Positions 1 to 12,500 of a stretch of DNA of 64,000 nt are shown piece by piece. Every line of letters begins with the position of its first letter. Positions within the stretch are counted from its first letter, which is position 1. Under the pieces are notes generated by a model. It was given only the letters and a program-made list of their open reading frames with translations. It ran no database searches and had not been told where the DNA came from. Source of the stretch: Orthonyx spaldingii (taxonomy: Eukaryota > Chordata > Aves > Passeriformes > Orthonychidae); NCBI GenBank assembly GCA_013397795.1, contig VZTJ01001769.1, forward strand, positions 2,140,663 through 2,204,662, read 5' to 3'. Made by a program: the position numbers and the translations under genes.

Positions 1-348
1 AGCATTACATAACCCAGTACATTATTACTAAAAATGCAAGAACTAATAATTGAGTTTATATAAATTCCCAATAATCTTAACAACTTCTAAAAAAAAACTA
101 TATAAATCATGGGCAAAATTTATGAGTTTGAAATGACAATTGTGAATGTTTTTTACAATCTACACTTAAAAGAAAAAGCATGAAACTAGCCAGTAACTTG
201 TAAACTGAACAATTAGTGGAAGGCTTTATACAAATAATGGCTGCATAGATAATGCACACTAAATATGCAAATACATCCCCTCATCCTTCCCCCCCTGCTC
301 TCATCTACCACACTGAAACAACAGCATTACCTTTTTGGTTAACATTAC
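1..348 (-). other. 5' part of MAP3K4 intron 23
   Basis: The sequence starts with donor GTAATG next to exon 23 and runs off the window edge. It is AT-rich with no coding match to the DFG/activation-loop exon. Confidence 0.7.
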
Positions 349-508
349 CTTTAATGTCTCGATGAACAATTCCATGTTCATGTAGTACATTGATAGCAAT
401 TGTGATCTGCTTTGAGTAGAGCCTAATGACATGCTCCTGAAGGCCCAGTTTTGACACCTCCTCCAGAGTGCCCTCATCACAGTACTCCATGAAGATGTAC
501 ATTTCTTC
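349..508 (-). CDS. MAP3K4: MAP3K4 coding exon 23 (hinge and HRD catalytic loop)
   Basis: 160 bases, acceptor CAACAG|GAAGAA and donor TTAAAG|GTAATG. It encodes EEMYIFMEYCDEGTLEEVSK through VLHEHGIVHRDIK, residues 1378-1430. It includes the hinge (FMEYCDEG) and the HRD catalytic loop with Asp1428 and Lys1430. The next exon (metal-binding loop and DFG) is not in the window. Confidence 0.96.
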
Positions 509-3500
509 CTGTTGTGGGAACCAAACCAGATTTCATTGGGTATAACTTCTTATGTTTAAAACACTGAATTAAAATAAAGTTTTCCTTACATCCTTCATTG
601 TTCAGGAAATGAGTAATGAAAGGATCATGTAATGTCTTAATGAAAGTATCACTTAGCACAAAATGTCTAATAAATCATCTCTTCAGAACTCTATTCTCTC
701 CAGCATGCTGCAACCTAACATATTCTATTGCACAGCTACGAAACTCTCTGCTACATGCCTATGTGCATCATTTGTATATAACTGATACTATTTAGTGGTA
801 TAAAAATACAGAGCTTTGGCATCAACCAAAAGACACTTTGGAAATCTTGCAGGCATATTGCACAGAAATTTAAAGAGATTCTTTGCTTATTTTGAGAAGG
901 GGGAAAAAAAAGGCACAAAATGATGTTTTGGGCTTTGTTTTTATCATCTCTCTGTCCAAGTTCCTGCAGTATCATGTGCTGATTGCTTGGAATGGGCAAG
1001 TTTTTGTTCTTTGCTGTGGCTTGAACAAGCATGCCAACTCTAACTCACTTTAAGGAAAAATTAAGTTTCTGCTCCCACTGTGTCTCCAAGCCCAAGTGAT
1101 TTCAGCCGAACTGAATTAATATAAAAAGTTAATTTAAAAACTGAATTAATATAAAAAGACACCAGGTTCTTAGAAACTAGTCTGAGAAACCAATGACCCC
1201 ATGGCACAGACACCCAAATTTGTGTCTCCAAGTAGAGAAATGCAGAAAGCAGCCTATGTCCCTTTCTAAACCAGCAATGGGTCACCAAGACAACTTATTC
1301 CATACCGAGCAAATCAGTCAGATCCCAGCAGCACTTTCCAGCAAGAGATCAGGACTTGAGACTCACAACAAAAGTGGCAAGAACATGTGGGAAACAGAGA
1401 GTAATAAAAACTTGGGTATCTCAGCACACAATTCTGGAATCCAATTCCATAGAAAAATAAAATTCATTAGTTCTGCTGCTCAAGCATGAAAACTTGCTTA
1501 TTCCTTCTGAAGAGATGCTAGCTGAATTGCAATACTTGTCTGGCATCAAGACTTAAATGCCAGCACAAAATTTTTCCAGGAATCAACATGATACAATACG
1601 AGTGCAACCTTTGCTGCTAAAAGGGACAGGTTTCAGCCTGCCTAGTCTTTATCTACATACAAAAGTTACCATACCATATACGATATAACTTGCTTTCAGA
1701 CCAATTTAACGAAATAGCAGCATAGAACAGCTCCAGCATTACTCACTCTATTACAGACTATTGTAGACTCTAAGTCTATTGTAGACTCTGTTTACTCTTT
1801 TACTGTAAGCCTTCTCTGTTTATGTACCAGTTCCAAAAAGTCTCTCCAAACTATGTTTTAGAGACCTCAATATCCAGAGGAAAAACCACACATTTCTATT
1901 CACAAAGATAACCAGACAACTAAGATGAACTAGAATGTTCTCATGTAAAAACCTCCAATAATGCAAAGCTTCTTAAAATTTTCTCTTAGCCTTATAAAAC
2001 AGCCCCAATAATTTATGTTTTCTTACCCTGTGGAGCTCCACACCAAAATAACGAACCAGGTTTGGGTGCTTGATGCCTTCAAAAATCTTCAGTTCATCAG
2101 CTGTTTCTTTGATGGTTTTGTGATCATTAGGTTGAAATCTTATCTGCAAGAAAGATTTGTCATTATTTTGCTCCTATTTCAAATTAACAACTTCAGTTGC
2201 TAGGATGTTATGATTGTTACGTTCTGTGTAACAACTCCAGGATACAGTTTGTACTCAAACAATGGTAAAATTAAATATATGAAGATTACAAAAAGGTGAC
2301 AGATGATATTCAAGTATTTTACATATTCCCCGATGCATAGTTGCAATACTATGTATTTGTAGTAAAGCTTGTCTACTATAATTTGAAGTAATTTTAATGA
2401 CACTGGTTGAGCTAATAAAGTGTGAAGAAATCTTCGTGCAAGGGCAGGGGAATGCAGTGCTCTTAACCAGTTTAAAAAAAAAAAANNNNNNNNNNNNNNN
2501 NNAAAAAAAAAAATCAATAAATCTATCTTCTTCCAAGTTATTCTTAAAGAAATCCAGAAAAGCCTTTTATTTGGAAGTTGCAAACAGTTTGCATTCACGT
2601 CTAGTGAAACAAACATCTGTCAAACAATATCTATTTATGAACTTACTTCAGCTTCTGCTAAAGAGCACACACATGCTAATCTGTAAATAGCACCTGCATC
2701 TAGAAAGCAACTCTGAATTACAGAAACAGAGTGCTACTGATGGGGAGTAAAAATGTTATCTCATCAGGAGAAAAAAACATAACAGCAACAAAATTTCAAG
2801 TGTTGGTATTAGTCAGTGAATGAGTATGGTATAAGAGGTTAAACACAAGCCCAGTCTTGCTTTTCCACACCTTGGAGATCACATATGTATTGTGTGTGTG
2901 TACAAACTGGCTCATAAAATGTAACTGCTGCAATATCCACTGGCTGTCACAGAGACTGCTGTCAACAGTTAGTGCTTGCAGTTGTCTAAAGATGCAGAAA
3001 TGCATTAAAACTAAACATAATTTAAAAGAAAAACAACCACAAGGTGTTGTAGGGGGAAAAGATCTCTACGCCTACACAGCTTTACTTACTTCTATCCTGA
3101 AAACTAGATTTTCTGTACCCACCGAGTTAGTGAGCAGTTTTGTGACTCAACCTAGCTCACACTACAGGAGAAGCTGAAAAACACCTGATGTCACACTTCC
3201 TATCTTTTGCTCTAAGGAATGAAGAAAAAAAGTAATAAAATGTGAGAGGAAACATTGCAAAGTAAAATATAAATTTGTGTACAGTCTTCACTAATCTTTC
3301 AAGGTTATTTAAGATCTCTTAGTGGAAGTTCACATACATTAAACAAGCATTCATTAAGTTCACAACAACCCTATGAGATTAATAAAAAACACATTATCCA
3401 TTTTACATACATTTAAATTGAAAGTTATAAACTGAAAACCAACTTAAGGAGAAAAAAGTGCTAAGAGCAGCTGTGGCTACATGAAGAAACAATTTGTCTT

Positions 3501-6500
3501 CCCATCCTTTCCCCATTACCTAACAGCAGTGTGCACAAACCCTCAATGCCTGCTATGTCACCCAAATTTGGTTTAGAAAAAAAACAAGGGCAGCAGTGAT
3601 TCTTGTACACACAGTACTCACTTCCTTCATAGCCATCAGCTCTCCAGTGTCAACACTGATACAGGTATAGACCTTCCCATACTGGCCTTCACCTGCAAAG
3701 TTAGAGTAAGGAAAATTCACTACAAGACCTTCAACAAGCAACAGGTACATCAACTGCAATGAGAAAACATCACTGAAAGCAGCTTGTCAATGCTTTTTAC
3801 CTTTCTTTTAATTTAAAACTCCAAGTAGCTTTTAACTGTAACACTTAATACCACATTCATAGCCCTGAATTCAAGCTGAATAAAAGTAAAAACATTAATC
3901 GGCTGACCTGAAAGAAAACTTCTCAAGAACAATGATTCTCCCCCAAAATCCCAAACCAGAGAGTAAAAAATGATCATGATGGGGGAAACAATAAAATTGG
4001 TGAATTAAATCCCAGAGTTTGAACTCATTTCCATTCATATTTCTGGTTCTTTCAAATGCAGTACTTGAACATTTTATGGGGTTAAACACACACAGATATC
4101 ACAAGATCATACCTAAGTAACTGTCCTAACCAAATCCTTCTCCTTGTTTCCTGTTATTTGACCAATGGAAACTTCAGTGATGTTTTACATTACGAAAATC
4201 CTAGCTGCAACAGTATTTTGTATTTTAACATTTTTATTTCAGTAAAGCTGGTAATACCTATGCAGAGATTCCAGATTTTAAAAGATAGTCTTCAATTTCC
4301 TTCAAAAATACTAAGTTTGGTATTTTAGCTTGATAAATGAAAGTATAAAGAACATACCAATTTTGTTGCCTCTCTGCCACTTGAAAGTCACTTTTCTCAG
4401 ACCTACGTGCATGACATTATCGTAAGATTTCGGTGTGTCACAAACTTGGCCAATGATGTTCTTCCTCCTCATCTCTCTGTATCTCCTTTCTTCAAACAAC
4501 TGAACAGACTTTTGAACAGCTTCCATTGGAGCTTGCTTGGAAGCAGTGTCTAAAAAGAGTGATGAACAATTTTCTTGATTAAGAAATATTCACTGTTATA
4601 TTTTGTTACCTTTTCATATCATATGAAGTGACCAGAGTTAAAAGAAAACTATTTGTTGAGTCTAATTAAGATGTGGGAAAAGAATAAGACATTTTAACAA
4701 TCACATATGAAACTATCACTTATGAATCACGTATGAAACAACAGTAAGATGAGAAGAGTGGTACTTTACTAATATTTTCTTACTTGATTCAAGGAAATCA
4801 CGTTTATGAAACACAACACACTTGTTTGCATTTGACCTAACTAACCTTTGATAGTAGAAATATGTTAGGGTCATGAAAGCACTAAGGAAAGAAGGACAAG
4901 TAAGGTTTTGTTCTACAGAAATGTGAGAGGTTTCTTGAAAGATTCATGGCATCTGTTATTTCAAAGATTTAGAGGTATTACAAACTCCAGCTCTCAAGCC
5001 TTATCATGAAAGAGTATCCTAGTGAGTGAGACCAAAGAGATCTCAGGGCAGCATTAGTTTATCTCTTCCTTGTAAAGCACAAAAATTATACACCTGTCAC
5101 TGCTGACACCAGTAGCCTAAACTGTTCCTGGCAGTCTCCAAAGGATGGAGATACTGATACTCCCAAACTATATATTCTCTACTCCCCTACCCATAATTAA
5201 TACTACTTCCTCTATACTAAATATGCCTTGCTGTAGTTTTAAACCTAAATCTCTGCCTTATTCACAGTGGACAGTAAAACCAGTTCCCATTACAGCAATC
5301 TTCTAGAAGTTTTCAAGTTTTCCCTCATTCTTCTTTTTTAGTTTAAACAAATTCCTTCAGTATTTATGTTCTGACTTCTGGATTTCAAAACAAGAATTTC
5401 TAATTCTTCCTGTGTTCTGTCCAGAAATGTTTTTCTCATGTTTCATGAGGTTCCACCCTGCCACAATGCATGCATGCAAGCAAGCATCATGTATGGATCT
5501 GTACAGTATAGGAGTGTCTGAATTAATCAAGTTACTTACAGTTTCATGAAAATCAGTAGTAGGACAGAGAGGAAGGGGCCCCACAATAGCCCTAAATTTA
5601 GGAAACAGTGTGGGATCACACACTATTAGACACCCTATATAAGAAAATTCCACACTGGGGAGAGATCTTGGGAAGTGAGGAAGTGCTTCCTACTGTCATG
5701 CAGTTGGAATTGGGGACTGAATAGGGACAGCAAACATGTGCCAATTCCTATATAGTAACAAATGAACTCAATTTTGTAGAACACTGGTAGTACCTTTCAG
5801 AAACTGACAAGAATTAACTTGATAAAGTTTAATTACTCCTACCTCAAAAAGTACACCTTGTGATTCTGTTAGCAGTATCCTGTACCTGCAATCAGGGGGG
5901 TTTTTTTCCCTTCCAATGTATAAAGCTGTGAAAACCTCTTCACAATCCACAATAAAATCCAACTTTTCAGTACAGCACTGGTTTAACAGGCATTACATTA
6001 TAGTGACTCCCAAAACCTTACCTTTGGTCTGGTTGATTAACGTTCTGAGCTCCCAACTCCGCCGGGATGAACCACTGGAATCTCCTTTTGGATACAATGG
6101 CTCTGGAGAAATAACAGGGTGAGCACAAAAGTAGCTTTATCTTGTATTAAGGATTATGCTACTATATTCAGCTGAACCTGAGATCTTACATATAGGACTA
6201 ATACACCCTACATATGTAGCAACATATGCTCTTGGAATCAATATTGACTTCTCTTCAGAAAACAAATTTTAAATAGAATTTCATTTATACAGAAACAGAG
6301 ATCTCCTTCCACAACTGAGGGAAGCACTTCAAGCCAGGGCACTCAGAATCAAATACACAAGATATCGGTAGGAAAACAATTTTCTAAGGTTCCTTAGAAT
6401 AGGATTTGTATTCATTCCAACCGAAGTCACCTTCCTTTTCATACAGATACAAAAAAATGGAATAAGCATGAGGCAGACAGTATTCGCAACATTTGCTTAT

Positions 6501-9500
6501 AAACTAACAAAGATTTAAAAAAATCTCCTACACCTCTTAATATAAATTTCTGTAGTATTTTTCTCTATGAAATCCAGTGTGGATGACCATAATATCAACT
6601 CTATTTTGCTTCAGATTTTGTACGTCCTTTTAATTTGCAAAATCAATCTCTCAATGTATTTGTTGTAATAAATACCACATATACAGGGGCTGGGGAAACC
6701 TGAAGGAGAAGCCCTGATCAAGACATCAGGTCACACATCCTGTCCCTTCTTCCAGGATTCAAATAACAGCAATATTTGTAATATGACTATTGCAGGGATA
6801 AAGAACTGGACAGAAAACACTTCACTGTCCTGATGGATCTAGTTCATACCTCATTAAGAGTGTTTCAAGATTTACTATTAAATGCGGTATGTAATTCAGA
6901 AACCATATTACTAATTTAATTTTGAACATTGGAACTTAGTAAGACACCAGGAAATCCCTTCAGATACAATTCAGAAACAATATGAACAGCAAGAGAATAG
7001 TGGATATGTCTGAGAATAGAAATACTTACTCTGACAATATAAGCCTACAAGTTAAAAATCTAAGATTTTTGAATGCGATGAGGTGAAAAAAGTTTTTGGG
7101 AAGGGTAAGAACTGGGAACAGAGAGAAATATGTTAATGACATAAAGCATCTGCACATCCAGGTCACAATCTGTTACTGTGATAATCACCTTCTCGGTCTT
7201 CAGTGGGACTGGAGTGACGACTAAGGGATCTGAACTGCAACTCAGCTGCTATTGAAGCAAGTCGATCATTCTCAGGGACACTGGAACCCCTGTTATAAAG
7301 AGCCATCATACTAATTAACTTGTCATTAGTATTTATTTAGTGCAATGCTAATTTGACTGCAGTTTTTAAGAGACAGAACCTCTGAAGTCTAGGATATGAA
7401 CCATGAGAGCAACATGAAAGAAAAACTGATGCCGAAAGGTAAACAGAAAACCCTCTCTATGCTCTTTTTCCCCCAAAATGAAGACTTTTTATGTGATTTT
7501 AGTTACGCTGCTCTATGAAAAAGCCCTAAGCTTCCAAACCATAAACTACTTCAAACTGTTTCTTGCCATAGCAACAGAATCCATTTCCATGACTTGTAAC
7601 CTACTACTAAGACAGCTGCTGCAGGATGCAGCTTGTGCCAGGGTTGGACATACAACCAGAAGTGATTCAGCTGGTGATAATATGAGCCACATCATCAGAT
7701 GGAAGGTAGTAACTGAAATCACAAGTGTCTAGTGCACTGCAAATATAGTCATAGTTCACAGTCATTAAGTCAGAACTAGTGGGAAGAGACACAAGCTGGT
7801 TGACAGGAAGGACACTGTTAAATGACAGCAGCCTGATCACTTGGAGACCCCAGTTCTTACAGACAGCACAGAGTGGAATCAGATGCCTCAGAGTAACAGC
7901 CAGATTAATAAGAAGGCTGAACAGAAAGGAAAGCAATACTAAGAGAAACAAGACTTAAATTCTTAGGTCTTCAGGCACTTTCCTCCAGCCCCAGACAACA
8001 ATTAGTCCACTCATGTTTTCGAGCCATAAAATCCTTGTGGAAGTCTTTCTACCATTAACTCCCTTCTGGACAAGGCTCCCTTTCAACCTTTAAAGTTTGA
8101 CAGGGAAGAATTGTGACTCATGTCTCCTTAAACAGAATGCTTTAGAGGTATGAGCTAAACATTACTGAAAACTGGGCAACATTGTTAAATCCTTCACTGA
8201 AAGCTGACAACTACAAAAAGATGAAAGATACCTGGCATCACAAGGTGCACACACACCTATGAAAGGAGTACCCTACAGTCCTAAAGTTGTTTCCAAATTG
8301 TAGCTGATATTACCTAAGAATAGTAAAAAAACCAACCAAACAAAAAATAACAACAAAAAAAACCACCACCAAAAAAACAACCAACAAAAACACCAGAAAA
8401 AAACCCCAAAAACGATGATGTTGAGAACAGAAGCCAAAATTGAAGACAACCTATTCCCACATGAATGTTCTCCATATAATGTTTGCTTTGCACTTCCTAC
8501 TACTGCCCAACTAGATTTCATAAGTTTGAGCAGGAACTGAAACTAAACTAGTGAAAATCCTCATTATTCTTCAGGAAGTTGAGGTTTTAATGAGCAAGAA
8601 GGCTAAGGTGGTTCTCAGCATATAGAGACCAACAATTCCTGATGCACAAAATGCTTAAAACCAAGCAAAGCTACACCACCTCTAAAACAAGGCAGCAGCT
8701 GAACAGAGGACCCTAAGCATCACAGCTTTGAATGGAGGTGCCTAAACCCCATTTCAGGCCCATCTTAGGCACTCACACCTTCTATTGATCCAGAAAGGCT
8801 GTATGCACATTTTTAGGCAAAAATTATAGTAAAAGAGAAGAATGCTTCACAATTTTTGGCTTCAGCCCTGGATAAATAATAAAACGACGAATAATAACCC
8901 CAGTTAGCTCATAAATTGAACATCTATAAAGGTTATTAGCTTGAACCTAGTGTAAATGTATAAATATCAGAAAGCTCAGTGTAAACAACCAGGTATTGGT
9001 GCTTTGGATTTTAATTTCTACTTATATAATATTGACTTTTTTTCTTTTGGTTTTTGTTGTTAAGAAAAATTTGACTAGAACTATGGTGGCATTTGTGCAC
9101 TATGCACTGCCTAGAATAATTGATTTACCAAGTTCCTACGTTCAACTTTTCATAGATATTTAATGCTTATAATCATGTCTTACATGTCTAAAGAGTTTCT
9201 GGAAAGCATATAAAGTTTGTGTCTTTGTGCTATTCCAGCACCGACTCCACACTTCACCAAACCACAAAACACTTCATTGATCCAAAAAGATTCCATTTCT
9301 CTTTCGGAGCACAAATAAATGAAATCCATAATTAAGCGTGCAATGCATCAAAGTTTGCAACTTTCTTTTAACTATACTGAAAAAAAATAATTGTAGAAAC
9401 ATATTACGTTGTAGTATTTTGCCTTCTTCAATAAACAAAACCCCTAAAAAAAACCCCAGCAGCTCTCAAAATTCTGTTTTCATAAATTTTTTCTTAAAAT

Positions 9501-12500
9501 TATTTCTAGCTCATACAGGGTATTAAAAGCTATTTAAAAATCCAGACATTGCATAAAAAAAACAAGATCATGGGACATTTTATGAACAACCATCAGAAAA
9601 ATAAAAGCTGAGAACTATAAAGAAAAATGCAACTCTTTGAAAAACACTAATTATCCATCCCACTGTCAGCTTATAAAGCTGCCAGAACTTCTCAGTGAAA
9701 ATTCTCTAGAATGTTACTTACTTGAAAGAGCTATTCAAATGCTGCAGCCTACTGCCTACTCTGTCTTTTTCAAGAGGAGGATTAAAACAGAGGCACGAAG
9801 GAGAGATAATGTCTATGTTTGAATGATAAAAATTTCAGGATGTATTTTTGGCCAAAAAGAAGGCCTAGACTCATAAGCTATACATCTGGAGGCTAATGTA
9901 AAAGGTGCAAGCCACACCTTGTAATAAAAATAAACTGAAAAACTTGCAGAAAAGATTGCATACAAAAAGTGGCAATTTACTTCTCTCTTAACAGCTTAAT
10001 GCATGCTTCTGCTGTGCATCTGATAACAAATCAAACCATGATGGTTTGCTGGCTCACAATCGAAAATTATTTATTACAAAATAATTCATAATCAAGTCAT
10101 GTGTAAGTTCACTTTGGTCACCATCAATCTGTTGTTCCTTCACCACCTCTTTCTTTTCTCTACCAGCTGTGTGATACAGTCACATAAGTGCACTTGAAAT
10201 TCATATGAATTTCTGTCCCCAGAGAACTTTCAGTACTCTGCAATAGAAATAAGAATCCAAAAAGCTATTTTTAAACCCTAAGGTAACACCACTGCGTTAA
10301 GAGCAGGCTTTTCACAGTCAGGGGTGCAAGGGAAATAAAGGTAAAATAAACTTGGGAGACATGTCAGTGGTCTGACTGTAATATGGGAAGACAAAATACC
10401 AACAGTCTGAAATTCTAACAGCCAAATCAAAGGTCAAAAAACAAGAAAGATACTAACATAGGTCTGTCAAAAAAAAAGTCACTTGTGATGATACAGGAAT
10501 GGCTTCTATTATATATCCTGATACAAGAATAGTGTCGTTCATATTAAGTTTATTCTGCACCACCCTAAGAAGCCAAAGGTGTAGCAAGAAATAATTTTTA
10601 AAATAATCTTCATGTGTTTAATTTTGCATTTGCCACTATGCAGTGTTTCAAAATATTTATGATTGACAGTAACAGCAAAACTGTTAGCTACCATGAAAAA
10701 AAATTAAAATTCTTGCACTTATTTCTATCTTACAGTTATCTTAGTGAAAGTGATTCTATGATTCTAAGTGTTAGTTATCAGTACTAATTATTTACTAAAG
10801 ATATACCTTTGAGCTGACTGGCATATATTCATTTCATGGACATTTTATGGATCAAATCTGTAATCTACGTCAGAACGCTTTAACTACCACATTGTTCAGG
10901 CATTTTGAATCTGAAAGTGGTCTCATCATCAACTGCTAAGACACATGATTTTGCTCAAGTCAAACACGAATGAAGGAGCCAATGGAAGACATGATGGGAG
11001 GATAGAGCACGGTGCAAACGATCTATTAGGATGCATGTGGAAACAGTTATGTGGGTGATGTGGGGAAGATGAGGCTGCTACGTCACGGAGCGGAGCTACC
11101 TGGTCTCATTTGCACTGCTGAGAGGTTTGGACTGGGCTGAGTCGCTCCCGGGAGCGGGGCGACTGACAGCAACACTGCCATGGCTCCGCGCATCACAAGG
11201 GACACTCCGCGTGCTGTGGCAAGAAGAAAAACTTCAGGAAACAATTAAAAAAAAATGTATGGAGTTGAAAGTTTGTTTTAGAAACAAAATATTTAAGTGT
11301 GCATGCTGATGTCTGATTTTAGAAGTTTTTCAATTACATAAAGATTTTTATGTGGAATAACTCTGGGTCTCAGAAGCTTTGTGGGCTGCCAATGTGTACA
11401 GTAATAATAATCCTCAAAATAAAAATCTTCAAATCTTTGGAACAGTACTAGTTTCTGCCAGCAGCTAAGTGACTTCTGAAAAAAATGTCAGCTGTAGAGT
11501 TTCTCACTGTTGTCATATTCTTGAAAAATAGGGCCCTCTGTATAAAATAATACATGGTGATGTTTATTTTGAAAATTTTTTTAAGTATTTTTGCATTAAT
11601 TCTCATGTCAGCTCTTTCAAAGGCAGGAGGAAAGATCCACTGTTTTAAGCTTACTCACAGCAGGTTGGTAATGACGCAGAAATGCCACCATATTTCAGAA
11701 TGCTACATTTTTAAGTTCCATGTATGTAAACTACAGAAAGCACTGCCACAGAAACTTAGGCAGGCACTCAAAGTGGGGAAAGAAAGTCTTGTTAATGAGC
11801 AGGTTTTCACTGAATTAAAGCTTTTTACATTGAAACACTGGTTTCAGGAAAGATAAAGGGGATAAGAATTACTTCAAAGTGAGAATGCATGCACCAACAG
11901 AAAGGGGGTGGGCGAGCTACAAGAAAAGGAAACTTGTATTATCCTTAAAAGCACATCAATAACATCTGGATCACTTACGTGCTAATTTTTTCTATCTGCT
12001 TCGTCCTCAAAGGGAAAGAAAAGGTGTTCCACTTACTGACATTCAGCATAGCCAAGAGAGGATAAAACAGTTTAAAATGCTGTACTAATGCTAAATACCT
12101 GAAGCCTTCAGGCGTGGGGATGATAAGATGAGGATTTGGTGGATCACTATGGCACCGAGGCACTTTTACAGGACGGGGACTGTTTCGATGAACAGCTGTA
12201 AACATAAAAACAGATCACATTTACTCAGATGTCAAAAAACTCTTGTTACGGCCATTTCAAGACAAAATTAAAACAAATTGCTATTTACAGAGTTGAGTGT
12301 GAACTGTCATATTTTCTTATCCTTTAAGAAAAATACACATTATTCCAACTTGAAATAAATTGATTGTATGCATTAATACTTTTCATATTTTTATATTATT
12401 TAACTAATCTATAAAATAATGAAAATTCTCCAGATAGTTAAAAATTAGCAATTAGAAAATGTGTACGTACTTCATAAAAACTTCATTATTTCTACTTCAC

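Larger units (their letters stand above)
509..7188 (-). other. Introns 18 to 22 between exons 18 and 23
   Basis: Introns at 6103-7188, 4550-6021, 3693-4357, 2144-3621 and 509-2026. All are GT-AG, AT-rich and without a recognised mobile element. Small items are two 18-bp direct repeats (1111-1128, 1141-1158), two 14-bp direct repeats near 1758-1789, and a poly-A run holding an assembly gap (2486-2502). Confidence 0.65.
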
